DNA of 64,000 bases from CAVQBP01 sp963710745 (GTDB lineage: Bacteria > Bacteroidota > Ignavibacteria > Ignavibacteriales > Ignavibacteriaceae), in the NCBI GenBank assembly GCA_963710745.1, contig CAVQBP010000019.1:434001-498000 (forward strand). Direction: 5' to 3'. Positions 35,620-44,830 of this stretch are shown piece after piece. Below the pieces are notes generated by a model. That model searched no databases, was not told the origin of the DNA, and worked only from the letters and a program-made list of their open reading frames with translations. The stretch's first letter is position 1. The number at the start of each line of letters is the position of its first letter. The position numbers and the translations under genes are program-made.

Positions 35620-35955
35620 ATGAATTATATTGTGGAAGGAAATGATTCTAATTTTGAACAGGAAGTTTTGAAATCAGACGTTCCGGTAGTTGTCGATTTT
35701 TGGGCTCCCTGGTGCGGACCTTGCCGTACAGTTGCTCCCGTAATCGATGAAGTGGCCCAGGAATATTTTGGAAGAGTAAAAGTTGTTAAATTAAATACTG
35801 ACGAAAATCAATATACAGCTTATAAATATGGTATCAGAAGCATCCCAACCCTTGGAATATTTAACAATGGCCAGGTACGTGATTCAATTATCGGTGCCGT
35901 TCCAAAAAGACATTTGGAGGATAAGCTAAAACCGTATGTTAAAAGAGCGAATTAA
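35620..35955 (+). CDS. trxA: Thioredoxin
   Basis: Small dithiol reductant. The active site WCGPC is in FWAPWCGPCRTVAP (about residues 28-41), with the cis-proline segment GIRSIPTLGIF and C-terminal helix KRHLEDKLKPYV. At 111 residues, without a signal peptide, it is the cytosolic form. AGAGGG precedes the ATG. It is monocistronic, closed by a strong terminator 30 bases after the stop. Confidence 0.96.
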   Translation: MNYIVEGNDSNFEQEVLKSDVPVVVDFWAPWCGPCRTVAPVIDEVAQEYFGRVKVVKLNTDENQYTAYKYGIRSIPTLGIFNNGQVRDSIIGAVPKRHLEDKLKPYVKRAN

Positions 35956-35984
35956 AAAGTAATAAACATATTTCCTTTATTGAG

Positions 35985-36014
35985 AGAGGCTTCTAACCGG
36001 AGCCTCTTTTTTTT
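35985..36014 (+). terminator. Terminator of trxA
   Basis: AGAGGCT (35985-35991) pairs with AGCCTCT (36001-36007) around a nine-base loop, followed by a T run. Confidence 0.85.
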
Positions 36015-36092
36015 GCTTTTACTAACATTTCTTTCGCTCTAATTTCTAAAGATAAATAGCAATTTTTAATTTTTAATTATAGCTTCATCTTC

Positions 36093-36123
36093 TTTACTTT
36101 TTCTCTTATTTGTTTTAAGTTTG
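36093..36123 (+). promoter_or_regulatory. Candidate promoter of the pyr operon
   Basis: TAAGTTTG at 36116-36123 fits the Bacteroidota -7 box TAnnTTTG; a weak TTTA lies 19 bases upstream. The predicted start, about 36130, falls just ahead of the attenuator, which supports it. Confidence 0.4.
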
Positions 36124-36141
36124 ATCCAATAATTAACTGAA

Positions 36142-36237
36142 CCTTTAAATCTATCCTGTGAGATGGAAAAGGAATGAAAATGGAATCAACAAAAAAGGAA
36201 CCTCCAATCCCGGATAGAAGGGAAAGGAGGATTTTTT
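36142..36237 (+). promoter_or_regulatory. PyrR-dependent attenuator leader
   Basis: Three mutually exclusive structures can be traced. The PyrR binding loop: stem CTATC (36151-36155) / GATGG (36162-36166) with hexaloop CTGTGA, matching the known CNGNGA consensus. The terminator: CCTCC…CCC (36201-36211) with GGG…GGAGG (36220-36230), then a T-run (36232-36237). The antiterminator: CCTTT…CTATCC (36142-36156) with GGATAG (36212-36217) and AAAGG (36223-36227). UMP-bound PyrR would hold the binding loop and allow termination. The GGAGG is also the only ribosome site of pyrR, 11 bases from its ATG, so translation could be blocked too. Confidence 0.8.
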
Positions 36238-36241
36238 ATAT

Positions 36242-36790
36242 ATGGACATAAAATCAAAAGTTATAGACAGTACCGGCTTAAAAAGAATCATTACAAGAAT
36301 TGCCCATGAAATACTTGAAAAGAACAAAGGCTCCAATAATCTTGTTATCATGGGAATGAGAACAAGAGGGGAATACCTGGGAAGAAGGATCTGGGATAAA
36401 ATTAAAGAAATCGAAAAGAAGGATCTTCCGTTCGGTATACTGGACGTTACTTTATACCGTGATGATTTCAGAATGCGGCTCAAGCAGCCGGAAGTTTCTG
36501 TTTCAAACATTACTTTCGATATAAATGAGAGAGATATTGTTCTTGTTGACGATGTATTGTACACTGGTCGTACTGTCCGTTCTGCTTTAAATGCATTAAT
36601 GGATCTGGGACGCCCGAGCTCGATTCAGCTTTTTGTCCTTGTAGATCGCGGGCATCGTGAACTGCCAATCAGAGCCGATTATGTCGGTAAGAATATTCCT
36701 ACTTCTGTTAATGAAGAGATAAAAGTGAAAATGGAAGAAATAGACGGAGAGGATGCAATCTATTTAGTTAATATAAACAAACCGGATTAG
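36242..36790 (+). CDS. pyrR: Bifunctional pyr operon regulator PyrR / uracil phosphoribosyltransferase
   Basis: RNA-binding attenuation protein that senses UMP/UTP versus PRPP and has weak uracil phosphoribosyltransferase activity. Type I PRTase fold; PRPP-binding motif IVLVDDVLYTGRTVRSALNAL at about residues 97-117, hood segment GILDVTLYRDD and the basic RNA-face region MRTRGEYLGRRI. 182 residues, as in Bacillus. It is preceded by a textbook PyrR binding loop and terminator and leads pyrB and pyrC, so the operon is autoregulated. Confidence 0.96.
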   Translation: MDIKSKVIDSTGLKRIITRIAHEILEKNKGSNNLVIMGMRTRGEYLGRRIWDKIKEIEKKDLPFGILDVTLYRDDFRMRLKQPEVSVSNITFDINERDIVLVDDVLYTGRTVRSALNALMDLGRPSSIQLFVLVDRGHRELPIRADYVGKNIPTSVNEEIKVKMEEIDGEDAIYLVNINKPD

Positions 36791-36797
36791 GTTACGA

Positions 36798-36875
36798 ATC
36801 TTAATCCTAATCATAATCTTACTCTGTTAATATAATTTGTAAAAAATGAGATAAGAATAAGAGTAAGATTAAGAA
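36798..36875. repeat. Gene-less palindrome with AATCTTA/CCTAATC words
   Basis: Arms at 36798-36827 and 36846-36875; 19 of the outer 24 positions pair. The words (CTTAATC, CTTACTC, CCTAATC) are the same as those in the arms of the four-helix-bundle element at 23529-24051, but here only an 18-base loop is enclosed. It sits between pyrR and pyrB. Confidence 0.6.
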
Positions 36876-36948
36876 GGACAATTAGGTTTATGATTAAAAT
36901 TAAATAATTGTAAATAATTCTATAATCAATCAATTCTAAAAGAGACAT

Positions 36949-37869
36949 ATGCCCTTAACAAACAGACATTTGCTAGGTTTGCAAAACGTACCTAAAGAGG
37001 ATATACAGCTAATCCTTGATACAGCAATTACTTTCAGAGAGGTTTTAGAACGGCCTATAAAGAAAGTTCCTACTTTACAGGGAAAAACAGTTGTAAATCT
37101 TTTTTTTGAAAATTCTACCCGCACCAGGATTTCATTTGAACTTGCCGAGAAAAGACTTTCTGCAGATTCAATTAATTTTACTGCTTCTGCAAGCAGTGTC
37201 AGTAAAGGTGAAACACTGAAGGATACAATGCGAAATATTGAAGCGATGAAAGTCGATATGGTCGTTGTTCGTCATTCTGCTGCAGGTACGCCGTATTTTT
37301 TAACTCAGATATGTGATGCTAACATTATAAACGCAGGCGACGGAATACATGAACATCCGACCCAGGGTTTGCTGGATATGTATTCTATCAGGGAACAATT
37401 TGGAAAGATTGAAGGATTAAAAGTTTGTATTGTCGGAGATATTGCCCACAGCCGTGTTGCCTTATCAAATATATTCGGTTTAAAAACTATGGGAGCAAAA
37501 GTCTCCGTATGCGGTCCTTCCACTATGATCCCGAAATATATTGATGATCTCGGAGTTGATGTAATCTATAATATTGATGAAGCAATCCAGGGAAATGATG
37601 TCCTGAATGTATTAAGAATTCAGCTTGAAAGGAAAGCCAGGGAATATTTTCCTTCGATAAGAGAGTATGCAAAATACTTCGGTATAAATGAAGAGAGGCT
37701 TGAAAAGAACGGTAAGGATATTTTGATACTTCACCCCGGTCCTATAAACAGGGGTGTTGAACTTTCTTCGGCAGTAGCTGACGGACTGCACCAGATAATC
37801 CTGAAGCAGGTAACTAATGGTGTTGCTGTCAGGATGGCAGTTTTATATTTATTAGGCACTCTAAATTAA
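36949..37869 (+). CDS. pyrB: Aspartate carbamoyltransferase, catalytic chain
   Basis: Makes N-carbamoyl-L-aspartate from carbamoyl phosphate and aspartate, the committed step of pyrimidine synthesis. Carbamoyl phosphate motif STRTR at residues 56-60 (FFENSTRTRISFE), the SVSKGETLKDT loop (the 80s loop), EHPTQGLLDMYSI and the HPGPINRGVEL 240s-type segment. 306 residues. No pyrI regulatory chain is next to it; control is through PyrR attenuation. Eleven bases separate it from pyrC. Confidence 0.97.
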   Translation: MPLTNRHLLGLQNVPKEDIQLILDTAITFREVLERPIKKVPTLQGKTVVNLFFENSTRTRISFELAEKRLSADSINFTASASSVSKGETLKDTMRNIEAMKVDMVVVRHSAAGTPYFLTQICDANIINAGDGIHEHPTQGLLDMYSIREQFGKIEGLKVCIVGDIAHSRVALSNIFGLKTMGAKVSVCGPSTMIPKYIDDLGVDVIYNIDEAIQGNDVLNVLRIQLERKAREYFPSIREYAKYFGINEERLEKNGKDILILHPGPINRGVELSSAVADGLHQIILKQVTNGVAVRMAVLYLLGTLN

Positions 37870-37880
37870 AAGGGATTTCA

Positions 37881-39173
37881 ATGAAAATTATCTTAAAAGA
37901 TGTAACCATAGTTCATCCTCAACAAAAACAGCCAAAAGAAAAAACCAGTATACTGATTGTTGATGGTTCCATTACAAAAATAGGAAACCTGGATAAAGAT
38001 GATAACAAGGATTCAAAAGTATTTGAATTAAATGGTAAAGTTGTTGCCCCGGGATTTTTTGATATGCATGTTCATTTCAGAGAGCCGGGGAGGGAAGATG
38101 AAGAGACTGTCCAGACAGGGTGTAATAGCGCTGCAAACGGCGGCTTTACCGGTGTTGCATGCATGCCGAACACGGAACCTGCAATTGATTCGGCACAGGT
38201 TATTGAGCTTATAAAGAAGCAGGCTGCAGGTCACCTTGTGGATGTACACCCGATTGCAGCCGCAACCGTTGCAAGAAAAGGTGAATTGCTTTCACCAATG
38301 GCGGAGCTGGTTGAAGCTGGCGCAGTCGCTTTTTCTGACGATGGTGTTGCAGTAAAAACTTCCGGCATGCTCAAAAGAGCATTTGAATATTCAAGCATGT
38401 ATAACATTCCTGTTATTGAGCATTGCGAAGACGAATCACTTGCCGGTGGGGCAATGAATGAAAGCATCAACTCTACTTTACTGGGATTATCTCCAATTGC
38501 TTCTGTCGCCGAAGATATAATTGTGATGAGAGATGCTCTTGTTGCAGAATATGTTAAAGGGAAAATTCATATCGCTCATATTAGCAGTAAGAATGCAGTC
38601 GATATAGTCAGAGAAGCAAAAAAGAAAGGAATAAATATAACTGCAGAAGTAACTCCGCATCATTTTACTTTAACCGATGATGCAGTTAAAACTTATGATA
38701 CAAATGTTAAGATGAATCCTCCTTTAAGAACAAGAGCGGATGTAGACGCAGTGATTGAAGCTCTTAAAGATGGAACAATTGACTGCATAGCAAGTGATCA
38801 TGCACCTCATTCGCCTGAAGAAAAAGAAACGGAATTTGAATTTGCACCGAACGGAATAATCGGGCTTGAAACGGAAGTCGGTTTATCCTTATCCGAATTG
38901 TATCATAAAAAAGTTTTAACATTGGAAAAGATTGTTGAGAAACTGGCGATTAATCCGAGAAAAATATTAAATCTTCCTGTTCCTAAAATTGAAACTGGTG
39001 AAAAAGCCAACCTGACAATAATAGATCCGGATGAAGTCTGGACTGTTGATATTGATAAATTTAAAAGCAAATCAAGAAATTCTCCTTTTAATAAAAAATT
39101 ATTAACAGGTAAAGCTGCCGGTGTAATTAATAACGGTAAAATGTTGATTGAAAATCAGTTTATAAATATCTAA
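37881..39173 (+). CDS. pyrC: Dihydroorotase
   Basis: Zinc amidohydrolase that closes carbamoyl aspartate to dihydroorotate. Metal-binding HVHFREPGRED near residues 61-71, later ligands in IEHCEDESL and IAHISSK, and the catalytic aspartate in ASDHAPHSPEEK. 430 residues, class I (long) dihydroorotase. Last gene of pyrR-pyrB-pyrC. No clear terminator is seen in the following AT-rich stretch. Confidence 0.96.
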   Translation: MKIILKDVTIVHPQQKQPKEKTSILIVDGSITKIGNLDKDDNKDSKVFELNGKVVAPGFFDMHVHFREPGREDEETVQTGCNSAANGGFTGVACMPNTEPAIDSAQVIELIKKQAAGHLVDVHPIAAATVARKGELLSPMAELVEAGAVAFSDDGVAVKTSGMLKRAFEYSSMYNIPVIEHCEDESLAGGAMNESINSTLLGLSPIASVAEDIIVMRDALVAEYVKGKIHIAHISSKNAVDIVREAKKKGINITAEVTPHHFTLTDDAVKTYDTNVKMNPPLRTRADVDAVIEALKDGTIDCIASDHAPHSPEEKETEFEFAPNGIIGLETEVGLSLSELYHKKVLTLEKIVEKLAINPRKILNLPVPKIETGEKANLTIIDPDEVWTVDIDKFKSKSRNSPFNKKLLTGKAAGVINNGKMLIENQFINI

Positions 39174-39527
39174 GCCGGATAAAATAAAACAGTCTATAAT
39201 GTTTTTTTTAGCTAAAAAAATTAACATTGCTATCCTTTGTGAAATCAGCGAAAGCTAACGAAATACTAAAATTTGAATGTTAACCGTTTTACAGTTTTTT
39301 CTTACTTTGAAATTCTATAAAAATACCCATTCCTTATATGCCTGATTTATTTGGATTTTAAGCCAAAATCGTAAAATGGCCTTCTTATTAAACTGTACAA
39401 AACTGTATAATATAAAAGACATTCTGAAGCAGTTATATTCAAAATAATTAAAATTATTAAACATTTCAGATGGCACTGTTTTGGTCTCTTTAAAACAGAT
39501 TTTTGAAATTCTGAAAGGAGACCGGCA
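39174..39527. other. Gene-free stretch after pyrC
   Basis: AT-rich, 354 bases, no gene in any frame that I can support. It ends with the ribosome site GAAAGGAG of the next lipoprotein gene. I see no convincing promoter or repeat. Confidence 0.4.
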
Positions 39528-40334
39528 ATGATGAAAATAAAAATATACATATTATTATTGATACCATTCATATTGATGTCATGCGGGATAAATGACCCGT
39601 ATCATCATAATTATGATAATGTCCCCCCATCACCGCCGGCCGGTCTTGTTGTTTACAATGGAGATAATACGGCTGAAATAACCTGGAATGCAAACAGGGA
39701 AGGTGATGTCGAAGGCTACAATATCTATTACAGCGATACATATGACGGCAAATATGAATATATCGGTTCATCTTCTTATGAATATTATCTAGATCGGGAT
39801 GCGGTTAACGGAAGCAAATATTATTACGCTGTAACTGCTTATGATTACAGCGGAAATGAAAGCGATTTGAGCTATGACGCAGTTTATTCTGCACCGAGAC
39901 CCGAGGGATTTAATGAAGCCATATTTGATACTTTGTATAATCCTAATAATTCAGGTTTCTCTTTTACAAGTTATAATGTTGTACCATATTATGATAATAC
40001 AACAGATTTCTTCGTTGATTATTATAATGGAAATTATTACCTGGATGTTTACGATGATACTGAAATCCAGGATATGGGTCCAACCCAGAATATTTATGAT
40101 ATACCGTTTGCACCCGAATCAGGGTGGTCGCCGAGCGGAAGCGCAGTTGTGAAAACCGGACACACTTATGTTATCTGGACATACGATAACCATTATGCAA
40201 AAGTAAGAGTGGCTAATATCTCCGGGAACAGAGTTGTTTTTGACTGGTCGTTCCAGCTAATAAAAGGTGAACCAATGATGAAAGCAAAAACAAATCATAC
40301 TGCAAGAGGACCATTATCAAGAACCAGAAAATAA
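39528..40334 (+). CDS. Lipoprotein with a fibronectin type III domain
   Basis: A 268-residue exported lipoprotein. Signal peptide ending in the lipobox LMSC, lipid-anchored Cys19. A fibronectin III domain follows (about 33-122): PPSPPAGLVVYN, AEITWNANREGDVEGYNIYYS, and YYYAVTAYDYSGNESDLS. The C-terminal half (about 130-268) is rich in Tyr, Asp and Asn, predicted beta, and not recognised. Strong SD (AAAGGAGACC). Monocistronic with its own terminator. Probably a surface or outer-membrane-anchored protein of unknown binding function. Confidence 0.85.
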   Translation: MMKIKIYILLLIPFILMSCGINDPYHHNYDNVPPSPPAGLVVYNGDNTAEITWNANREGDVEGYNIYYSDTYDGKYEYIGSSSYEYYLDRDAVNGSKYYYAVTAYDYSGNESDLSYDAVYSAPRPEGFNEAIFDTLYNPNNSGFSFTSYNVVPYYDNTTDFFVDYYNGNYYLDVYDDTEIQDMGPTQNIYDIPFAPESGWSPSGSAVVKTGHTYVIWTYDNHYAKVRVANISGNRVVFDWSFQLIKGEPMMKAKTNHTARGPLSRTRK

Positions 40335-40359
40335 TTACCGGAAAGTTTGAACATCTAAC

Positions 40360-40395
40360 GGCAGCACAAATTAACTGTGCTGCCTTTTATTTTTG
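40360..40395 (+). terminator. Terminator of the FN3 lipoprotein gene
   Basis: GGCAGCACA (40360-40368) pairs with TGTGCTGCC (40376-40384), then a T-rich tail. The stem core is identical to the terminator at 396-424. Confidence 0.8.
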
Positions 40396-40484
40396 TAATA
40401 AGATAATTTAAGATGAATTTACCTTCTTATATTTACTTGCAGAATCTAAAATTATAGATTTACAGTAATTTATTATTTAAATTT

Positions 40485-40955
40485 ATGTCACCCATGATAA
40501 AGAAAAAGAATCTTTTAATATTTTTTGCGGGATTTATTTTTCTGATTAGCAATTTTACTTTTGCTCAGCAAAATTTTTTATATAAAAGCAACAATCAAAA
40601 CACCGAACAGAATAATATAGCTAACTCTATTCTTAACCGGATCGGTGCAGGGTTATCTTCAGGGAATGTCTCAGAAATTTCCGGTTATTTAAATACACAG
40701 ACCTATTTGAGCCTGGCTAATGGAATAAGCGGATATTACAGTTCAAACCAGGCTTTCTATGTCCTGGAGGATTTTTTCAATATTTATAAGGTTACTTCGT
40801 TTCATTTTCAGAGCGTTCAGACGAACGGAAATCTGCCTTACGCAACAGGAGTATACAAATATTATTTCCGGGGGAAAAAAGATTCGGCAAATGTTTATAT
40901 CTCTTTAAAAGAAGTCGGCGATACCTGGAAAATAACTCAGATAACTATTAATTGA
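40485..40955 (+). CDS. Exported DUF4783-family protein
   Basis: A 156-residue protein with a signal peptide (cleavage near TFAQ, about residue 27). The mature part has the DUF4783 pattern: IGAGLSSGNVSEISGYLNTQTYL, a YYSSNQAFYVLEDFFNIYKVTSFHF core and a beta-rich tail, giving an NTF2-like cone fold by family. Two ATGs are possible (40485 and 40494); the second gives a more typical signal peptide. Its stop overlaps the ATG of the NtrY-like kinase by one base (TGATG), suggesting cotranscription. Function unknown. Confidence 0.8.
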   Translation: MSPMIKKKNLLIFFAGFIFLISNFTFAQQNFLYKSNNQNTEQNNIANSILNRIGAGLSSGNVSEISGYLNTQTYLSLANGISGYYSSNQAFYVLEDFFNIYKVTSFHFQSVQTNGNLPYATGVYKYYFRGKKDSANVYISLKEVGDTWKITQITIN

Positions 40956-43900
40956 TGCTGAAGAAAAATATTAAAACTTTCGGAGGCGATAGAAAATTTT
41001 TTGCCATCGTCTTTTCTATTTTTTTACTCCTTGCTTTATCTCTTTTTGTTAAACCCTATCTTGAATCTTATATAAACCGCAACTGGCATACAGAGGAGGA
41101 AGAAAATAACAAATCAATTGAATCGGACGTAAAAAGTTTATATAAGGAGAAGGAAAATAGTCTGTTAGAAATGGCATTCCAATTAAAGAGTAATCTTGCA
41201 GATACATTGAAACCGGGAAAAAATTCTTATGGCTCTCTGGTAAAATTAGTTAACTCAAAAGAATTCAGCAGCTATTCTATAGAGATAGTAGCTCCCAACG
41301 GAAGATTAATTGCATGGAATGAAAATATAGCAATTCCACAGTACGATATTTTCCCCTTAAATTTTCCTGCAGGTGAAGTTTATTTTTATAATTCTTCACT
41401 GGATATATACCTTTCATATACCGATACTCTCTCGGTTCAAAATGATCTTTTTTATATAATTGTCAGCAGGCCTTTTGAAAAGAAATATTATCTTCAAAAT
41501 CCATATTATGCCGATATCAACTTTTCAAAATTAATTTCCGATAGATATTTAACACAGTTTAACATTAATTACAGTTCATCCGGACAGATAAGAAATGACA
41601 GCACCAATTTTTCGTTTGAATTATTAAATAATAAGAATAATAAAATTGCAGTTGTTACTTTTATCAAGCCGTCTATAGGTACTTCTGTAAGTTCGGTTGA
41701 TGATATTGTTGAACAGGTTCAATCTGTTCTTGTAATAATAGCGTTGATTTTTATTGCCCTGGGATTCAGAAACAAATTCAAAGAAATAGAATCAAGATCG
41801 GTAAAATTTCTGATAATAATTTTTTATTGTGTATTATTCCGGGTAATTATTTTTTACATAGGTTTTCCGTCAAATTTTATTGATGGCGCATTAACCGACC
41901 CTTCATATTTTTCATCTGCATTCGGCGGGGGAATTGTAAAATCACCAGTTGAATTCTTTATCTCCAACCTGTTCTTTTTAATAATAAGCATTCAGGGATT
42001 CCGTTATTTATCCGGTTACCTTGAATATAAGCTGGACCGGGGAGGGAAAGAAAAACTTTCCATATTATTAATGATAATAATACCCGTTTCAATTTTGTTT
42101 TTTCTAACCTTGCGCGGTTTAACTGCTGCATTAAAATCCGTTATTTTTGATTCAACTTTAAGATATTTCAAGGAACCTAATATCATCCCCAACCTGCCGG
42201 CATTTGTAATGAATATAAATATCCTGATGCTCGGCTTAAGCTCGGTAATATTCCTGCTTTGCTTTTTATTTATTACAATCCCGTTTTTTTATTCTCCAAA
42301 CAGAAGAAAATTAAATATCAGGTTTTTATTTATTTATCTTTTCTTTCAGACAGCAGGTATAATTTTCTTAATCATCCAGAGAGAGCCTCTTCTTACTCCG
42401 GTGCTTAGCTTAATATTTGTAACATTGATTTTTATTCTCCTGTATCATACTGCGTTTATAAAAATTAATTCTGTTTATAATTTTGTTTATTCAACTTTAG
42501 CTGCATCAATAATAGCAATTACTCTCCTTAATTTTTTTAATCTTAAGCTTGAAAAGGAATCATTAAAAACCACTGCTCTGGAAATGAACAGGCCGAATAA
42601 CAACCTTTTCCGATTTTTGATTAATGAAACACTTTCAGATGCAAATCAAAATGCAAAGATAAAAAAAGCTTTAGCAAACATTAATACTAATTATGATGCA
42701 ACTGCATTTATAATCTGGGCTAACAGTTCGCTTCAAAAAGAATCTATTAACTCATCAATAGATATATTAAATAATAATGGAGAATTATTAGGCTCTTTTT
42801 CTGTTGGTCTTGAAACGCCGGATTTTTCAAGGTTAAATTTTTCATCTATAAATAAGGATTTCGACACATCGGGTATTAAAGAGCGGCCGCTCATAAGTGA
42901 ATATAATGATCTTAACAGCGGAAATACCAATGTTCTGATAGGTTTTATTCCGTTTACAAATGATAGTATCCAGCTCGGGTATATTTCCGTTGCAGTAGAA
43001 TTAAATGAAGAGGATTTTGTTAATAATAATATACCGGAATTCCTGGAATCGAAAAAAAATTATTTAAATAATGTAATAGATGTAAATCAACTGAAAATAT
43101 TTGAATTTTCAGGAGGAAAGCTGAGGAAAGTTTTTGGTGATATATATCCATCTACGGAAGAAGTTGAACCTATTCTCAATGTAAAATTCAGAAAATATAA
43201 CGATGCCTGGCTGAACCTTTCCTTAAGCGGTGAAACATACTTTACATATATTTTAAAAACCGGGTCAAACGGCAAATCAATAATTACTGCTGTTGCATTA
43301 AGGGAAAAAGATATTTCATGGAATCTCTTTAACTTCTTTAAAATTTTTATACTCCATAGTTTATTAATAATATGCCTTTTCTTTGTACTGTTTCTGACCA
43401 ACTTAAAGAATTTTAAATACAGCTTCAGAATTCAGCTGCTTATTGCCTTTTTATCTATATCTATTTTGCCTGTCATTATTCTTGCTGTTTATAACCGCCA
43501 GGTAGTTGAACAAAGAAGTGAATCTGCGGTTTTTGAAGAGTTAAGTGAAAGGTCCGATTATATTGTAAACCAGGTTACTTATTTAATGAAGGAAAATCCC
43601 CAGTTGAATTTTTCCGATGCCTTTTACTATGCGGCAAAAGAGCTTAATATCTCTTTTTCTGTTTATGAATTTACGAACCAGGTTTATTCTTCAAGAGAAC
43701 AGTATTATGATTCAGGGCTTTTCGATTACCGTTTAAATCCCCAGGCATATTATAATTTGTATTACCTTACTTACCGTGAGTATTTAACAAAAGAAAAGAT
43801 AGAAAATTATACCTACAATGCTTTTTACAAAAAGGTTAATATTGAAGGGAAAGATTTTATTATAGGTGTAAATGATGCATTTAATAAAGTAAAGCTTATT

Positions 43901-44824
43901 TTTTCTACAATTGATATTGATGTTTTCCTGTTCGGGATTTATTCTTTCGCAGCAATAATAATTATTATAATTAGCACTATCCTGGCTAACAGGATCTCTT
44001 CACCGATCAGGAGATTGACAAAAGCAACAGACTCTGTAGCGCACGGTGATTTAAATATCGAACTCGACAATAAAGAAAAAGGAGAAATGAGAGAATTGTT
44101 TCAGAGCTTCAATATAATGACTACAGAACTCCGCAAAAACCAGGTTGAAATTTCTGAAATGGAACGAGAGAATGCCTGGAAGGAAATGGCAAAGCAGGTT
44201 GCACATGAAATAAAAAATCCTTTAACTCCTATGAAACTTGCGGTTCAGCAATTAATAATTTCTTATAAAGACAAAACAAAAAATTTTGATACTATTTTTG
44301 AAAAGGTATCATCGACAATCTTAAACCAGATAGAAAACTTAAGCCTTATTGCATCTGAATTCTCACGCTTCGCAAAGATGCCTTCGCTTAAGCTTGAAAC
44401 ACTTGATCTGCTTAGTATTGTTGATGAAACAGCGAATCTTTTTGCAGAAGAAAAAGTTAAGATATATATTAATACAAATTTAAGCTCTGCTGTTGTTGAA
44501 GCCGATAAAACACAATTGAGAAGATTGTTTATAAACCTTGTCAGGAATGCAATACAGGCTTCGGCATCCGTTGTGGAAATTACTGTAGCTGCAGAAGAAA
44601 ATGATTATATAATTACTCTTAAAGATAACGGGAATGGAATTCCCGAGGAAGCTAAAGAAAAAATATTTGATTCTAATTTTACTACAAAAGAAAAAGGTAT
44701 GGGTTTAGGTCTTAAATTGGCAAAAAGGTTTTTGGAAAGTATAAACGGTAAAATATTTCTTTTGGAATCTTCCGAAAAAGGAACGACATTCAGGCTGCAG
44801 ATTCCCGTTAGTTCGCGGGTATAA
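40955..44824 (+). CDS. NtrY-like membrane sensor histidine kinase
   Basis: A 1289-residue kinase. One transmembrane helix near residue 15-35, a long extracytoplasmic segment, a cluster of about six to eight helices (about 255-530), another extracytoplasmic segment, a helix near 790-815, another sensor segment, and a final helix before the HAMP linker (NRISSPIRRLTKATDSVAHGDL). The kinase core has the phospho-acceptor His in QVAHEIKNPLTPMKLAVQQ, a signature of NtrY, and ATPase boxes LVRNAIQASA, DNGNGIPEEA and KGMGLGLKLAK. No receiver and no response regulator gene follow. The ATG at 40955 overlaps the previous stop. Confidence 0.9.
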   Translation: MLKKNIKTFGGDRKFFAIVFSIFLLLALSLFVKPYLESYINRNWHTEEEENNKSIESDVKSLYKEKENSLLEMAFQLKSNLADTLKPGKNSYGSLVKLVNSKEFSSYSIEIVAPNGRLIAWNENIAIPQYDIFPLNFPAGEVYFYNSSLDIYLSYTDTLSVQNDLFYIIVSRPFEKKYYLQNPYYADINFSKLISDRYLTQFNINYSSSGQIRNDSTNFSFELLNNKNNKIAVVTFIKPSIGTSVSSVDDIVEQVQSVLVIIALIFIALGFRNKFKEIESRSVKFLIIIFYCVLFRVIIFYIGFPSNFIDGALTDPSYFSSAFGGGIVKSPVEFFISNLFFLIISIQGFRYLSGYLEYKLDRGGKEKLSILLMIIIPVSILFFLTLRGLTAALKSVIFDSTLRYFKEPNIIPNLPAFVMNINILMLGLSSVIFLLCFLFITIPFFYSPNRRKLNIRFLFIYLFFQTAGIIFLIIQREPLLTPVLSLIFVTLIFILLYHTAFIKINSVYNFVYSTLAASIIAITLLNFFNLKLEKESLKTTALEMNRPNNNLFRFLINETLSDANQNAKIKKALANINTNYDATAFIIWANSSLQKESINSSIDILNNNGELLGSFSVGLETPDFSRLNFSSINKDFDTSGIKERPLISEYNDLNSGNTNVLIGFIPFTNDSIQLGYISVAVELNEEDFVNNNIPEFLESKKNYLNNVIDVNQLKIFEFSGGKLRKVFGDIYPSTEEVEPILNVKFRKYNDAWLNLSLSGETYFTYILKTGSNGKSIITAVALREKDISWNLFNFFKIFILHSLLIICLFFVLFLTNLKNFKYSFRIQLLIAFLSISILPVIILAVYNRQVVEQRSESAVFEELSERSDYIVNQVTYLMKENPQLNFSDAFYYAAKELNISFSVYEFTNQVYSSREQYYDSGLFDYRLNPQAYYNLYYLTYREYLTKEKIENYTYNAFYKKVNIEGKDFIIGVNDAFNKVKLIFSTIDIDVFLFGIYSFAAIIIIIISTILANRISSPIRRLTKATDSVAHGDLNIELDNKEKGEMRELFQSFNIMTTELRKNQVEISEMERENAWKEMAKQVAHEIKNPLTPMKLAVQQLIISYKDKTKNFDTIFEKVSSTILNQIENLSLIASEFSRFAKMPSLKLETLDLLSIVDETANLFAEEKVKIYINTNLSSAVVEADKTQLRRLFINLVRNAIQASASVVEITVAAEENDYIITLKDNGNGIPEEAKEKIFDSNFTTKEKGMGLGLKLAKRFLESINGKIFLLESSEKGTTFRLQIPVSSRV

Positions 44825-44830
44825 TTCAAA

